DNA from: a virus
IMG/VR virus record: IMGVR_UViG_3300010885_029750
Span: 1-28,618 of that record
Direction: 5' to 3' (one strand)
DNA length: 28,618 bases
Position numbers and translations under genes: made by a program. Positions 1 to 5,617 of this stretch are shown piece by piece; position 1 is the stretch's first letter, and every line of letters begins with the position of its first letter. The notes beneath the pieces were generated by a model. It was given only the letters and a program-made list of their open reading frames with translations. It was not told the origin of the DNA and did not search any database.

Positions 1-73
1 CGCTTGCCCAAACCCACTTTTTTTTTATTAATTTCAGCCAAGTACTCCTTGCGGATTCTCAGTTCACAATTGA
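1..73. repeat. Left copy of 73-bp terminal direct repeat (circular contig overlap)
   Basis: Bases 1-73 are identical to 28546-28618, including a run of nine T. A coding frame on the minus strand continues through the join without interruption, so the repeat is best read as an assembly overlap of a circular or circularly permuted molecule, not as a biological terminal repeat. Genuine short direct terminal repeats are possible but would not be expected to lie inside a gene that becomes complete only when the ends are joined. Confidence 0.9.
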
Positions 74-317
74 GTCTATCCCAAGCCTTTTCTGGATCTA
101 TTCTTGTTAAAATCAAATCATCTCCAGCACGGCCTCTGTCATGCCAGTAGCCATTCCAAAACTCATAGAAGTCTTCAAACTGCAAGTCATATTCTTCGCC
201 GCGAAACTTGGCCTGGGCTCGGTGTGCTTGCCAAGGATGGTACATGTCGTGTTTATAGGTATCTGTGCCCACAATCCAAATATGTGGACGCAGTCGACCT
301 GGGCCGCCTCTACTCAC
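1..317 (-). CDS. Hypothetical protein, 5' part of a gene spanning the contig join
   Basis: Reading from a GTG at 317 gives an open frame that leaves the left edge and, after the two 73-bp ends are merged, continues to a TGA at 28500. The joined protein is 120 residues. It is rich in aromatic and charged residues (a WIVGTDTYKHDMYHPW stretch near the N-terminus, then a Trp/Tyr-rich centre, a DPEKAWD stretch and a very basic Lys/Arg tail). From memory it resembles small, basic, probably nucleic-acid-binding proteins common in aquatic phages; no catalytic motif is visible and I assign no function. The GTG overlaps the stop of the upstream 96-residue gene by a few bases (GTGAGTAG), which supports translational coupling and this start; an internal ATG 24 codons later is the alternative. 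Confidence 0.75.
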   Translation of the reverse strand, partial: MSRGGPGRLRPHIWIVGTDTYKHDMYHPWQAHRAQAKFRGEEYDLQFEDFYEFWNGYWHDRGRAGDDLILTRIDPEKAWDRLNCELRIRKEYLAEINKKKVGLGK

Positions 318-600
318 TGGCCTGTGCCTTTAAAAAAGCATCTAATTTGGTATACAACTGTCCAATACCCTGTAGTTCTTCCGCACGGAATGCGCCGCGT
401 GTTGACGCAATCTCAATGATTAATTTGAAACTTTGTATGTCTTGCATGGTCATTTCAGCGGCTGGTGCTGGCTGTGCAGGTATTTTTTGGCCCATAACTT
501 GTGCTCCGGGCGGCAGTTCAGACACCACAGTCATTTGGGGTTGTGGTGCAGTTGTTTTCTTAGCGGGTGCCTTTTTAGCGGCAGGTTTTGTTGTCTTCAT
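310..600 (-). CDS. Conserved small phage protein with Lys/Ala/Pro-rich N-terminal tail
   Basis: A 96-residue protein. Residues 1-25 are a basic, Lys/Ala/Pro/Thr-rich tail of histone-H1-like composition, followed by a Pro/Gln-rich linker and a compact C-terminal helical segment (about residues 50-96) with the pattern IIEIASTRGAF followed by a Gly-x-x-Tyr-x-Lys-Leu motif. From memory the C-terminal pattern recurs in small uncharacterised proteins of T4-like cyanophages. The basic tail suggests nucleic-acid contact, but that is inference. A good ribosome binding site (TAGGAGAAAG) precedes the ATG, and a TATAAATA box lies 18 bases further upstream, so this gene probably begins its own transcript. 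The next gene overlaps its stop codon. Confidence 0.8.
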   Translation of the reverse strand: MKTTKPAAKKAPAKKTTAPQPQMTVVSELPPGAQVMGQKIPAQPAPAAEMTMQDIQSFKLIIEIASTRGAFRAEELQGIGQLYTKLDAFLKAQASE

Positions 601-618
601 ATCTTTCTCCTAGTAATG

Positions 619-649
619 TATTTATAAATGATTAAAAAAAAGCAGTTAA
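619..649 (-). promoter_or_regulatory. Putative promoter for the 96-residue gene (TATAAATA box)
   Basis: On the minus strand TATAAATA occupies 626-619. A weak -35 match (TTAACT at 649-644) sits 17 bases upstream of TATAAA. The octamer alone equals the late promoter consensus of T4-like phages. Either a sigma70 or a phage-type late promoter reading is possible; the short distance to the ribosome binding site fits both. Confidence 0.55.
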
Positions 650-655
650 AATAGA

Positions 656-856
656 TTAGATCTTAATGCGTTGTGCATAAAAATACGCTGATACCAAATC
701 ACTGGCGTAGTCTTCGTCATAGCAAAAATAATAACGAGCTGTTTTCAAACCTTGTTCTTGTTTCATGATTTCAAATGCTTGATCCAAGACTTGTTGTTCA
801 GTTAGGCCAGCGGGTAATTGTTCTAAAATAGTCATTTTGTGCTTTGTTGTGTTCAT
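656..856 (-). CDS. Hypothetical small protein (66 aa)
   Basis: A 66-residue acidic/aromatic protein with no recognised family. The N-terminal half is helical (TILEQLPAGLTEQQVLDQAF), the C-terminal half Tyr/Asp-rich (YYFCYDEDYASDLVSAYFY). It stands alone between two promoters. The ATG at 856 lies only six bases after a perfect -10 element, so the transcript would begin at or within one base of the start codon and be leaderless; the alternative is the in-frame ATG at codon 8 (835), though neither start has a clear Shine-Dalgarno sequence. Its position next to the junction-spanning block suggests an accessory, possibly early, role. Function unknown. Confidence 0.65.
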   Translation of the reverse strand: MNTTKHKMTILEQLPAGLTEQQVLDQAFEIMKQEQGLKTARYYFCYDEDYASDLVSAYFYAQRIKI

Positions 857-862
857 GTATGT

Positions 863-891
863 ATTATATATTTATAAGCAGTTGAAGTCAA
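863..891 (-). promoter_or_regulatory. Strong sigma70-type promoter for the 66-residue gene
   Basis: On the minus strand TTGACT (891-886) and TATAAT (868-863) are separated by exactly 17 bases, 5/6 and 6/6 matches to the sigma70 consensus. A TATAAATA octamer (876-869) lies inside the spacer. Predicted transcription start is within a base or two of the gene's ATG at 856, implying a leaderless mRNA or use of the later ATG. Confidence 0.75.
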
Positions 892-905
892 AGCAATTGG
901 TAAGA

Positions 906-1277
906 TTACTTCTTGGCACGCCTGGCCTTTGCTCGTTTTCGGGCTCGGGCGGCTCTTTCTTCTGTCGTCTTATGTGTTGGATGTGTAATTGGTTTCAGTG
1001 TGGTCACATAGGACTCAAAGCCAGCCAAAATATTAGTGAGTCTAGTGGGTGTGATTCTGTTGCGTTTTTGGTTGTTCTCCAAGGCACCAATATACATGTT
1101 GCACCCTCTGTGTAGCACTGCACGGATTTGGCCAGTGGTGTGGCAATGATCCAGAACTGCTTCTTGTGGATCCAACGGCTGTTGGCATATGGCACACAGG
1201 TTATTTTGTTCTGCCAGTAGTTGTAATCTAACAGTGCGTATTTCACTGGCTCGTAATTTAATCAAACACATCTCCAT
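906..1277 (-). CDS. Endonuclease VII-like recombination endonuclease (HNH/beta-beta-alpha-metal nuclease)
   Basis: 123 residues with the core signature of the phage T4 endonuclease VII family: CAIC (Cys28, Cys31), LDHCHTTGQIRAVLH (residues 42-56) and CN (Cys59-Asn60). Asp43, His44 and Asn60 correspond to the metal-binding/catalytic residues of the family; Cys28, Cys31 and Cys59 would bind the structural zinc, with His56 where many relatives have the other cysteine. Members resolve branched DNA such as Holliday junctions before packaging, or act as HNH nicking enzymes. The C-terminal 20 residues are a Lys/Arg/Ala tail likely to bind DNA. The gene overlaps the end of the upstream 59-residue gene, and Met1 and Met3 are both possible starts. 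It is the only recognisable DNA-metabolism enzyme outside the terminase. Confidence 0.85.
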   Translation of the reverse strand: MEMCLIKLRASEIRTVRLQLLAEQNNLCAICQQPLDPQEAVLDHCHTTGQIRAVLHRGCNMYIGALENNQKRNRITPTRLTNILAGFESYVTTLKPITHPTHKTTEERAARARKRAKARRAKK

Positions 1278-1437
1278 ATTTCAATGCCGCTAGGGTATGT
1301 GTTGGGCTACCTTTTAGGATAAAGAAACATTGATAGTCGTCACGCCATTCACAATCAGGAGCAGTGTGTAGCCATTTAATTTCTTCGCCATGCTGAAGTA
1401 AGGAAAACAAATCAATTCGCAAATATTGGTATTTCAC
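1258..1437 (-). CDS. Hypothetical small protein (59 aa, GTG start)
   Basis: Read directly in the gap between two larger genes: GTG at 1437, TAA at 1258, 59 residues beginning VKYQYLRIDLFSLLQHGEE. It has a hydrophobic/aromatic core and a Cys-Glu-Trp-Arg-Asp-Asp segment in the middle; no family recognised. The frame upstream of the GTG closes with a TGA 11 codons earlier and holds no ATG. AAAGAG about 11 bases upstream may serve as ribosome binding site. It overlaps the preceding gene's end by 26 bases and the endonuclease gene start by 20 bases (ATG at 1277), typical of this tightly packed block. The frame fills the gap precisely, which is the main argument that it is real. Confidence 0.6.
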   Translation of the reverse strand: MKYQYLRIDLFSLLQHGEEIKWLHTAPDCEWRDDYQCFFILKGSPTHTLAALKYGDVFD

Positions 1438-1591
1438 TGGATTGTATCTCTTTAACCTGTTTGCAACTCAACCATTGAATATGCTTGTTGCATTGCACAC
1501 ATCTCAAAGCCGCATAATGCGGGCCAAACCCGCGAGTCAAATGTATTTGAACTGGATGCTTATCGTGTTTAGTAATTCTAGTTATTGGCAT
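1412..1591 (-). CDS. Small Cys-containing phage protein (59 aa)
   Basis: ATG at 1591 to TGA at 1412, 59 residues, overlapping the end of the upstream 258-residue gene by 14 bases. The centre carries LRCVQCNKHIQWLS, i.e. Cys31-x2-Cys34 followed by an aromatic segment and a third cysteine at 43, with several histidines (9, 12, 17, 25, 37) that could complete a metal site. From memory, miniproteins with a CxxC followed by a Trp-Leu-Ser motif are common in cyanophage-like genomes. Likely a small zinc-binding protein; partner and role unknown. The overlap and conserved-looking motif make it a convincing gene despite its size. Confidence 0.7.
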   Translation of the reverse strand: MPITRITKHDKHPVQIHLTRGFGPHYAALRCVQCNKHIQWLSCKQVKEIQSSEIPIFAN

Positions 1592-2354
1592 TTTGCTGAG
1601 CCCTTTGTTCCGCCCATGTCAAAGGCCGAGACCTTTTATCATACCGGGGGTTTTGCCAATTGTCCTGTGCTCTTACACCTTGTGCTTTTTGTTTGGGTGT
1701 TACATACTGTTCAAACAAATCAAACTCATGCACCCAGTTTTGTAATTTAACAGCACCGCTCCATCCCCGATCATCTGCATCCCACCAAATCACAACCAAT
1801 GTGTCTGGTTCAACTTGAACTGTTTTTTTGTGGGCACCATAGCCTGGATTAAGATGCAGTTTACCAATGTAAGGCCAGTTGCCTGTCATTGCCTTGATGC
1901 GTTTGCGTTCTGCCATGGCCACATCTATGATGGCTTGTCTGTTTGGCCCAGGCACATGCTTCTTAAAATTACGCAGATCTTTAGTGAGGCTTGCAATAAA
2001 TTCAGGATTAGTGCCATCAGTCAAGTTCAAACGCAATTTGTATTTGTAGCGTTGGGTGCTGGCTTCACCATTGTCAAACAGTTGAAAAATGCAACTCTTG
2101 ATTTGATCTTGATCCAAAGGTGTAGGTGCTCCTGCTGCCAAAGTTGTACAGGGCAAAGCCCCTTCGCCGTTGGCGGAGTCCAGAGGACTTGCGAGTGGTG
2201 CTGCCACGAGAGAGGCGTCTGCCTCGATGCCAGATGAAATAGGAAGAAAGCGATTCTCTATGTTTTCTTTCTTATTTTTATTCTCTTTATTATCTATGTT
2301 ATAATAGCCTACACCTTTTTCTAAGTTTAGACTACTGGATTGTTTATTTGCCAT
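1578..2354 (-). CDS. Hypothetical protein (258 aa), first gene of accessory block
   Basis: A 258-residue protein of unrecognised family. Residues 1-100 are low complexity and probably disordered (Asn/Lys/Glu-rich stretch NIDNKENKNKKENIENRF, then Ala/Pro/Ser-rich). Residues 100-258 look folded: a Lys/Arg-rich helical part (KDLRNFKKHVPGPNRQAII, AMAERKRIKAMTGNWPYIGK), then a beta-type segment with VVIWWDADDRGWSGAV, and a basic Arg/Gln-rich C-terminus. The WWDADD acidic cluster could bind metal, but no known nuclease or polymerase signature is complete. It has a strong promoter and ribosome binding site (CGGAG) and heads the only block with a DNA-metabolism gene, so an early DNA-related role is a reasonable guess and no more. 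Confidence 0.75.
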   Translation of the reverse strand: MANKQSSSLNLEKGVGYYNIDNKENKNKKENIENRFLPISSGIEADASLVAAPLASPLDSANGEGALPCTTLAAGAPTPLDQDQIKSCIFQLFDNGEASTQRYKYKLRLNLTDGTNPEFIASLTKDLRNFKKHVPGPNRQAIIDVAMAERKRIKAMTGNWPYIGKLHLNPGYGAHKKTVQVEPDTLVVIWWDADDRGWSGAVKLQNWVHEFDLFEQYVTPKQKAQGVRAQDNWQNPRYDKRSRPLTWAEQRAQQNANN

Positions 2355-2374
2355 TGTTAATCTCCGTTACAATG

Positions 2375-2408
2375 TATTTATTATACATTATAGAAAAGCC
2401 CTTGTAAA
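2375..2408 (-). promoter_or_regulatory. Sigma70-type promoter at the head of the accessory block
   Basis: On the minus strand TTTACA (2408-2403) and TATAAT (2385-2380) are spaced by exactly 17 bases. AATAAATA overlaps the -10 box (2382-2375). The -35 box lies within the loop of the preceding terminator hairpin, so the end of the fibre block and the start of the accessory block share the same 40 bases. Confidence 0.75.
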
Positions 2409-2416
2409 GAGGCTTT
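2390..2416 (-). terminator. Modest rho-independent terminator at the end of the fibre block
   Basis: Eight bases after the stop of the 108-residue gene, AAAGCC (2416-2411) pairs with GGCTTT (2400-2395) across a 10-base loop, followed by TCTAT. The 6-bp stem and short T run make it weak; some read-through into the accessory block is likely. Confidence 0.6.
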
Positions 2417-2424
2417 GGCCCCAA

Positions 2425-2751
2425 TTACGCCGAACGATTAACTACTCGGACTCTAAAGTTTCTGCGATCAGTCAAGCCACCAGCTGTGGTCACTGTGCAG
2501 GTAACCACATAGATTTTGTCCACTTGTCCAGCACTCAGCTTGACATAAGTGTATCTGGCTGAAGTTATGCCGCTGGTGACTTGAACCAAAGGCGCTGGGT
2601 CATTGGCACGAACTTGCAGTGCATAACTGGCAGTGGTTATGGTGTCGCCTGATACTAACCAATCTGCCCAATCGAATGTGTAAGTCAGTATGGCGCTGGG
2701 ATCCTTTTCGGTCCACAGTTGTTGATTTATGATTTGAAATCCTGTTGTCAT
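2425..2751 (-). CDS. Tail fibre adaptor-like / beta-sandwich protein (108 aa)
   Basis: A 108-residue all-beta protein. The N-terminal WTEKDPSAILTYTFDWADWL segment (residues 13-32) and the following SGDTITTASYAL match the pattern of small phage fibre-tail adaptor proteins (Lys-Asp-Pro, Asp-Trp-x-x-Trp-Leu, then strands). The C-terminal half resembles an immunoglobulin-like sandwich ending in NFRVRVVNRSA. It is the last gene of the fibre cassette, so a role in decorating or attaching fibres is likely. AAGGAACA gives a good ribosome binding site before the ATG at 2751. Assignment rests on motif memory and position. Confidence 0.7.
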   Translation of the reverse strand: MTTGFQIINQQLWTEKDPSAILTYTFDWADWLVSGDTITTASYALQVRANDPAPLVQVTSGITSARYTYVKLSAGQVDKIYVVTCTVTTAGGLTDRRNFRVRVVNRSA

Positions 2752-2780
2752 TTGTTGTTCCTTGATATGAAATCGGTTGC

Positions 2781-4181
2781 TTAATACTGTTGTTCAATTA
2801 TGTATGTGCGTTCATCCAGTTCAATGCGCCAAACGGCCAAGCTGGCTGGTATCACATAGATTCTTTCATCAGCTGGTATGACCCAAATGTCACCTTCCAA
2901 TGTGAGCGGTTGTGTCTTGTCATAGATATAACTCCACAACACACGAGTACTCAAGTTGGCTTGTGCTGTGCCTCTGACCACGCCAGCAGTTGCAGTTATG
3001 GTGCTACGAGCAATAATAGCCGCGGCGCCTTGCTGTGTGACTGAACGAACTGCACTGCAAGTCAAACTACTTCTGGAAGTCAGTACTGCTTGTGCCTGTA
3101 CTGCTTTTTTGCCAATAGTCAACTGAGTATTGAATGCCTGCAATGCTATGCTGGCACCGCGAATTCTGTTTGCAGCCGTGCTGACAGTTATCTGAGCATC
3201 TAATGCTGAGTTAACAATACGAGTCGCTAGTACGGTAGCGACCTGAGTAAAATTACTTGAGATTGTTATTAGTGTTGATTTACTTACATTAACTCCAGCT
3301 AAAATCTGTGTAGTTGTTGTTAAAACAGCGTTAAATTGTTTAACTTTGGTTGCCGAAACAGTAGAATTACTAGATGAGGTTATAGAGGCAATAGCTGATA
3401 CTGTTTTCTTTGCAGTTTGTTGGCTGGCAAATGATGATGCCAACTGTGCAGAATAATTTTTTAATCCAGTTGTGGTATCTTCTAAAGAATTATCAAAATG
3501 CAATAAGAAAATTGTTGTGGGCTCTGTGCCATCAGCAATGGTTGAATCTTGGTTGTAATTTATTACCTGGCTTGTGCCTTTGGCAAAAAACAATTCATCT
3601 ATGTACGCACCATTGTCTTGATTAACCACAAACGGTTGCTGACTGCCAACAAAGATAGCATTGGTATAATAGTCAGCGGCCAATTGTCCAATATTGAGAC
3701 TATAGTTAGCAGTGGTTATATTGGCAATATTGGAACTGTTGGTAAATTTAAAAGTAATTACATTATTGCTTCTATAAACTTCATAGTGGTCAAATGCAGT
3801 TGAGCTTGGGCTAATTTGATTACCATTAGTGCCATCAAAGGTTGTGTTGATTATTTGATTGTTGTAGGCAAAATAAGGTACTGCGGTGTTTCCGCCAATG
3901 TTGATTGTGCGTATGCCAATTTCCCAACCAAAAGGCGCACCAAAGTCAGTACTGGCACCACCATAACGAATTATAGGATACTTGGCTCCCAGCGTGGCAA
4001 CATTCACAGTGCCGTATCGGATCCAAGCACTCAAATAAAAGTCTTGACCAGCTGACATCCAAAAAGTAGTGGCACCTTGTGGATCAATACGCAGGGCTTT
4101 GGCTTGGCTGGTGTCAAACGGAGTTCTTAAACTGCCTATACCATACTTTTTGATATCAGTGACTAATCCATAATTAGGCAT
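2781..4181 (-). CDS. Tail fibre / adhesin with LamG-like N-terminal domain (466 aa)
   Basis: 466 residues. Residues about 1-235 look like a concanavalin/laminin-G-type beta sandwich (FYLSAWIRY, GWEIGIRT, HYEVYRSNN, YIDELFFAKG, TIFLLHFDNS), a carbohydrate-binding fold frequent in phage fibres. Residues 240-415 are Ala/Ser/Thr-rich tandem segments built on a pattern of Arg-x-Arg followed by alternating small and aliphatic residues, related to segments in the neighbouring 165- and 928-residue proteins. The last 50 residues hold three imperfect Arg-Thr/Ile-Tyr-x-Ile strands (ERIYVIPA, ERTYIIEQQY). The start overlaps the upstream gene by 8 bases. Receptor-binding or fibre-shaft role inferred. Confidence 0.7.
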   Translation of the reverse strand: MPNYGLVTDIKKYGIGSLRTPFDTSQAKALRIDPQGATTFWMSAGQDFYLSAWIRYGTVNVATLGAKYPIIRYGGASTDFGAPFGWEIGIRTINIGGNTAVPYFAYNNQIINTTFDGTNGNQISPSSTAFDHYEVYRSNNVITFKFTNSSNIANITTANYSLNIGQLAADYYTNAIFVGSQQPFVVNQDNGAYIDELFFAKGTSQVINYNQDSTIADGTEPTTIFLLHFDNSLEDTTTGLKNYSAQLASSFASQQTAKKTVSAIASITSSSNSTVSATKVKQFNAVLTTTTQILAGVNVSKSTLITISSNFTQVATVLATRIVNSALDAQITVSTAANRIRGASIALQAFNTQLTIGKKAVQAQAVLTSRSSLTCSAVRSVTQQGAAAIIARSTITATAGVVRGTAQANLSTRVLWSYIYDKTQPLTLEGDIWVIPADERIYVIPASLAVWRIELDERTYIIEQQY

Positions 4182-4671
4182 CTAAGTCTCCCACTATGGT
4201 AACGCGAACTCTGGAGCTGGTTCGACTTATTGTTGCCAGGGCTGTGTTTACCGCACTGGGTCCAGTCAATGAAAAAGCCGCTGATGTGGCGGCTTGAGAG
4301 GTGCGTAGTCTGCTGGCAGCAACAGCCAAGGCAAATGCTGAATCTTCTTGACTCAACACATACACTGTCTTGGCACCACTTGCTGCCACAGTGAACACAC
4401 CTGTAACTGCAATATTTGCATTTCTAATTCTGCCAGCGGCTGCTGTGAGTTGTGCATTGGTAAACGCAAACAACTCCAACAGGCTTCTTTCAACAGCTGA
4501 CGCAGTTTGTGTGAATGACACAGCCATCACCACTGCCGCACCACGAATCACACTGGCTGAACAAGTGCTGGTGATTTGAGTATTTAAGGGTACTTCAGTG
4601 TCAGTTACACGAGTGAAATAAGTTTCATCAATGTAGCCCGCTTCAAAGTAACTAATGTCTATGGCACTCAT
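4174..4671 (-). CDS. Ala/Ser/Thr-rich fibre repeat protein (165 aa)
   Basis: 165 residues, beginning SAIDISYFEAGYIDETYF and then almost entirely repeat segments such as AAGRIRNANIAV and AASRLRTSQAAT, the same Arg-x-Arg repeat seen in the 466- and 928-residue proteins. No N-terminal attachment module or receptor domain is visible, so it may be a shaft subunit or a fragment split from a longer fibre gene. It overlaps the next gene by 8 bases and follows the previous stop by 6 bases, so all are cotranslated. No Shine-Dalgarno sequence is obvious before the ATG. Confidence 0.65.
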   Translation of the reverse strand: MSAIDISYFEAGYIDETYFTRVTDTEVPLNTQITSTCSASVIRGAAVVMAVSFTQTASAVERSLLELFAFTNAQLTAAAGRIRNANIAVTGVFTVAASGAKTVYVLSQEDSAFALAVAASRLRTSQAATSAAFSLTGPSAVNTALATISRTSSRVRVTIVGDLDA

Positions 4672-4677
4672 ATTTTA

Positions 4678-5541
4678 TTAACTTAGTTTTGTAATGTTCA
4701 ACCATGTGTTAGCGGGTTGGCCATCTGGTCTCCAAGTGCCTACTGCATTTCCAAGGCTATATGCCCGGCATTGTATTTTAGCAGTTTGAGTAAATGTCAC
4801 AATACCACTTAATGGAGTTGCTACCTGTAATGCATTTGCAACAGCAATACTACTTCTTCCGCTGCCGGTTTGGCCGATACCGGACAAGTTAAACGGGTTA
4901 CGAACCGTATTGGCCAGTGGCCCCACACAATATTTCTTACTAACTGAATCATACAGCATGTATTTTATGTAATTGGAATTGCTACTAACTATACCAAATC
5001 CATTTATTCGCCAGTCAAAGAAATAAGTACCTGCGGCCACATTTATTACCGTTGAACTGTAAGGACCATCAGCACTGCCTCCAAGCCAACTTGGAGTATA
5101 ATACGGAGCCTCATCTATTATGTTCCTTGCTGAAAACTCTGGATTGTATGCTATATCTGCTTCCGTGGTGTCAAGGTTATTGAAAAAATCCATACCTATT
5201 ACAACCATGTCCACGCCACCACCGCCACCACCACCGCCTGAGCCATTAGCGGCTGCGGTGATGCGACCTTGTGCATCCACTGTGATGTCGGCTGAAGTGT
5301 ATGAGCCTGCTGTTACCGCAGTGTTGTCTAAGTCTATAATCAAGGCATTGCTGACCACTTTACTGGTAGTGGCAGTGCCTCCTGAAATCTGGAACGAATC
5401 ATTAAGGCTATTCGTAATTGTGCCTGTGTCACCTGTGACGCTGATAGTAGCGTCATCTATATTTGAAAAGTTTGCATCTAATTCTGCGCGAGTTAAAGGC
5501 GATCCTTTATTTGCTCGGGTTACTATTACTGGCTTGGTCAT
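4678..5541 (-). CDS. Tail fibre with Gly8 linker and jelly-roll-like C-terminus (287 aa)
   Basis: 287 residues. Residues 1-25 (MTKPVIVTRANKGSPLTRAE) are nearly the same as the start of the 634-residue fibre encoded just upstream, pointing to a shared attachment module. Residues 50-100 carry a short beta repeat, followed by GSGGGGGGGG, a flexible linker. The C-terminal ~175 residues look like an independent beta-rich head (TYFFDWRINGFG, KYMLYDSVSKKYCVGP, ending LNITKLS), perhaps a C1q/TNF-like jelly roll; that fold is a guess. The ribosome binding site AAGGAAAA precedes the ATG. Probably a receptor-binding fibre partnered with, or an alternative to, the 634-residue one. Confidence 0.75.
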   Translation of the reverse strand: MTKPVIVTRANKGSPLTRAELDANFSNIDDATISVTGDTGTITNSLNDSFQISGGTATTSKVVSNALIIDLDNTAVTAGSYTSADITVDAQGRITAAANGSGGGGGGGGVDMVVIGMDFFNNLDTTEADIAYNPEFSARNIIDEAPYYTPSWLGGSADGPYSSTVINVAAGTYFFDWRINGFGIVSSNSNYIKYMLYDSVSKKYCVGPLANTVRNPFNLSGIGQTGSGRSSIAVANALQVATPLSGIVTFTQTAKIQCRAYSLGNAVGTWRPDGQPANTWLNITKLS

Positions 5542-5570
5542 CGTTTTTCCTTATGTTATAAACGGGATAG

Positions 5571-5590
5571 AAGGGCAGTTGCCTGCCCTT
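5571..5590 (-). promoter_or_regulatory. Perfect 8-bp hairpin with 4-base loop between two fibre genes
   Basis: AAGGGCAG and CTGCCCTT form a perfect 8-bp stem; on the minus strand the loop is GCAA, a stable GNRA tetraloop. It lies between the 634-residue gene's stop (5618) and the 287-residue gene's start (5541). No T run follows on the minus strand, so an mRNA-processing or 3'-end-stabilising role, or partial termination, is more likely than a classic terminator. Confidence 0.6.
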
Positions 5591-5617
5591 CCCTTGTTTG
5601 CCTAAATTACTTCTATT

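Noticed and set aside
1-73. Biological terminal direct repeat of a linear virion genome
   Set aside because: The repeat falls inside a gene that is intact only after the ends are merged, and its length is typical of an assembler overlap.
104-613. 169-codon plus-strand frame near the left end
   Set aside because: Antisense to the 96-residue gene and the junction gene, both with overlapping start/stop codons; product has no coherent domain.
2438-2450. Shared 12-mer AACTACTCGGAC near 2439 and 27650
   Set aside because: One copy is inside a coding region and the other in an untranslated region, with different surroundings; probably chance.
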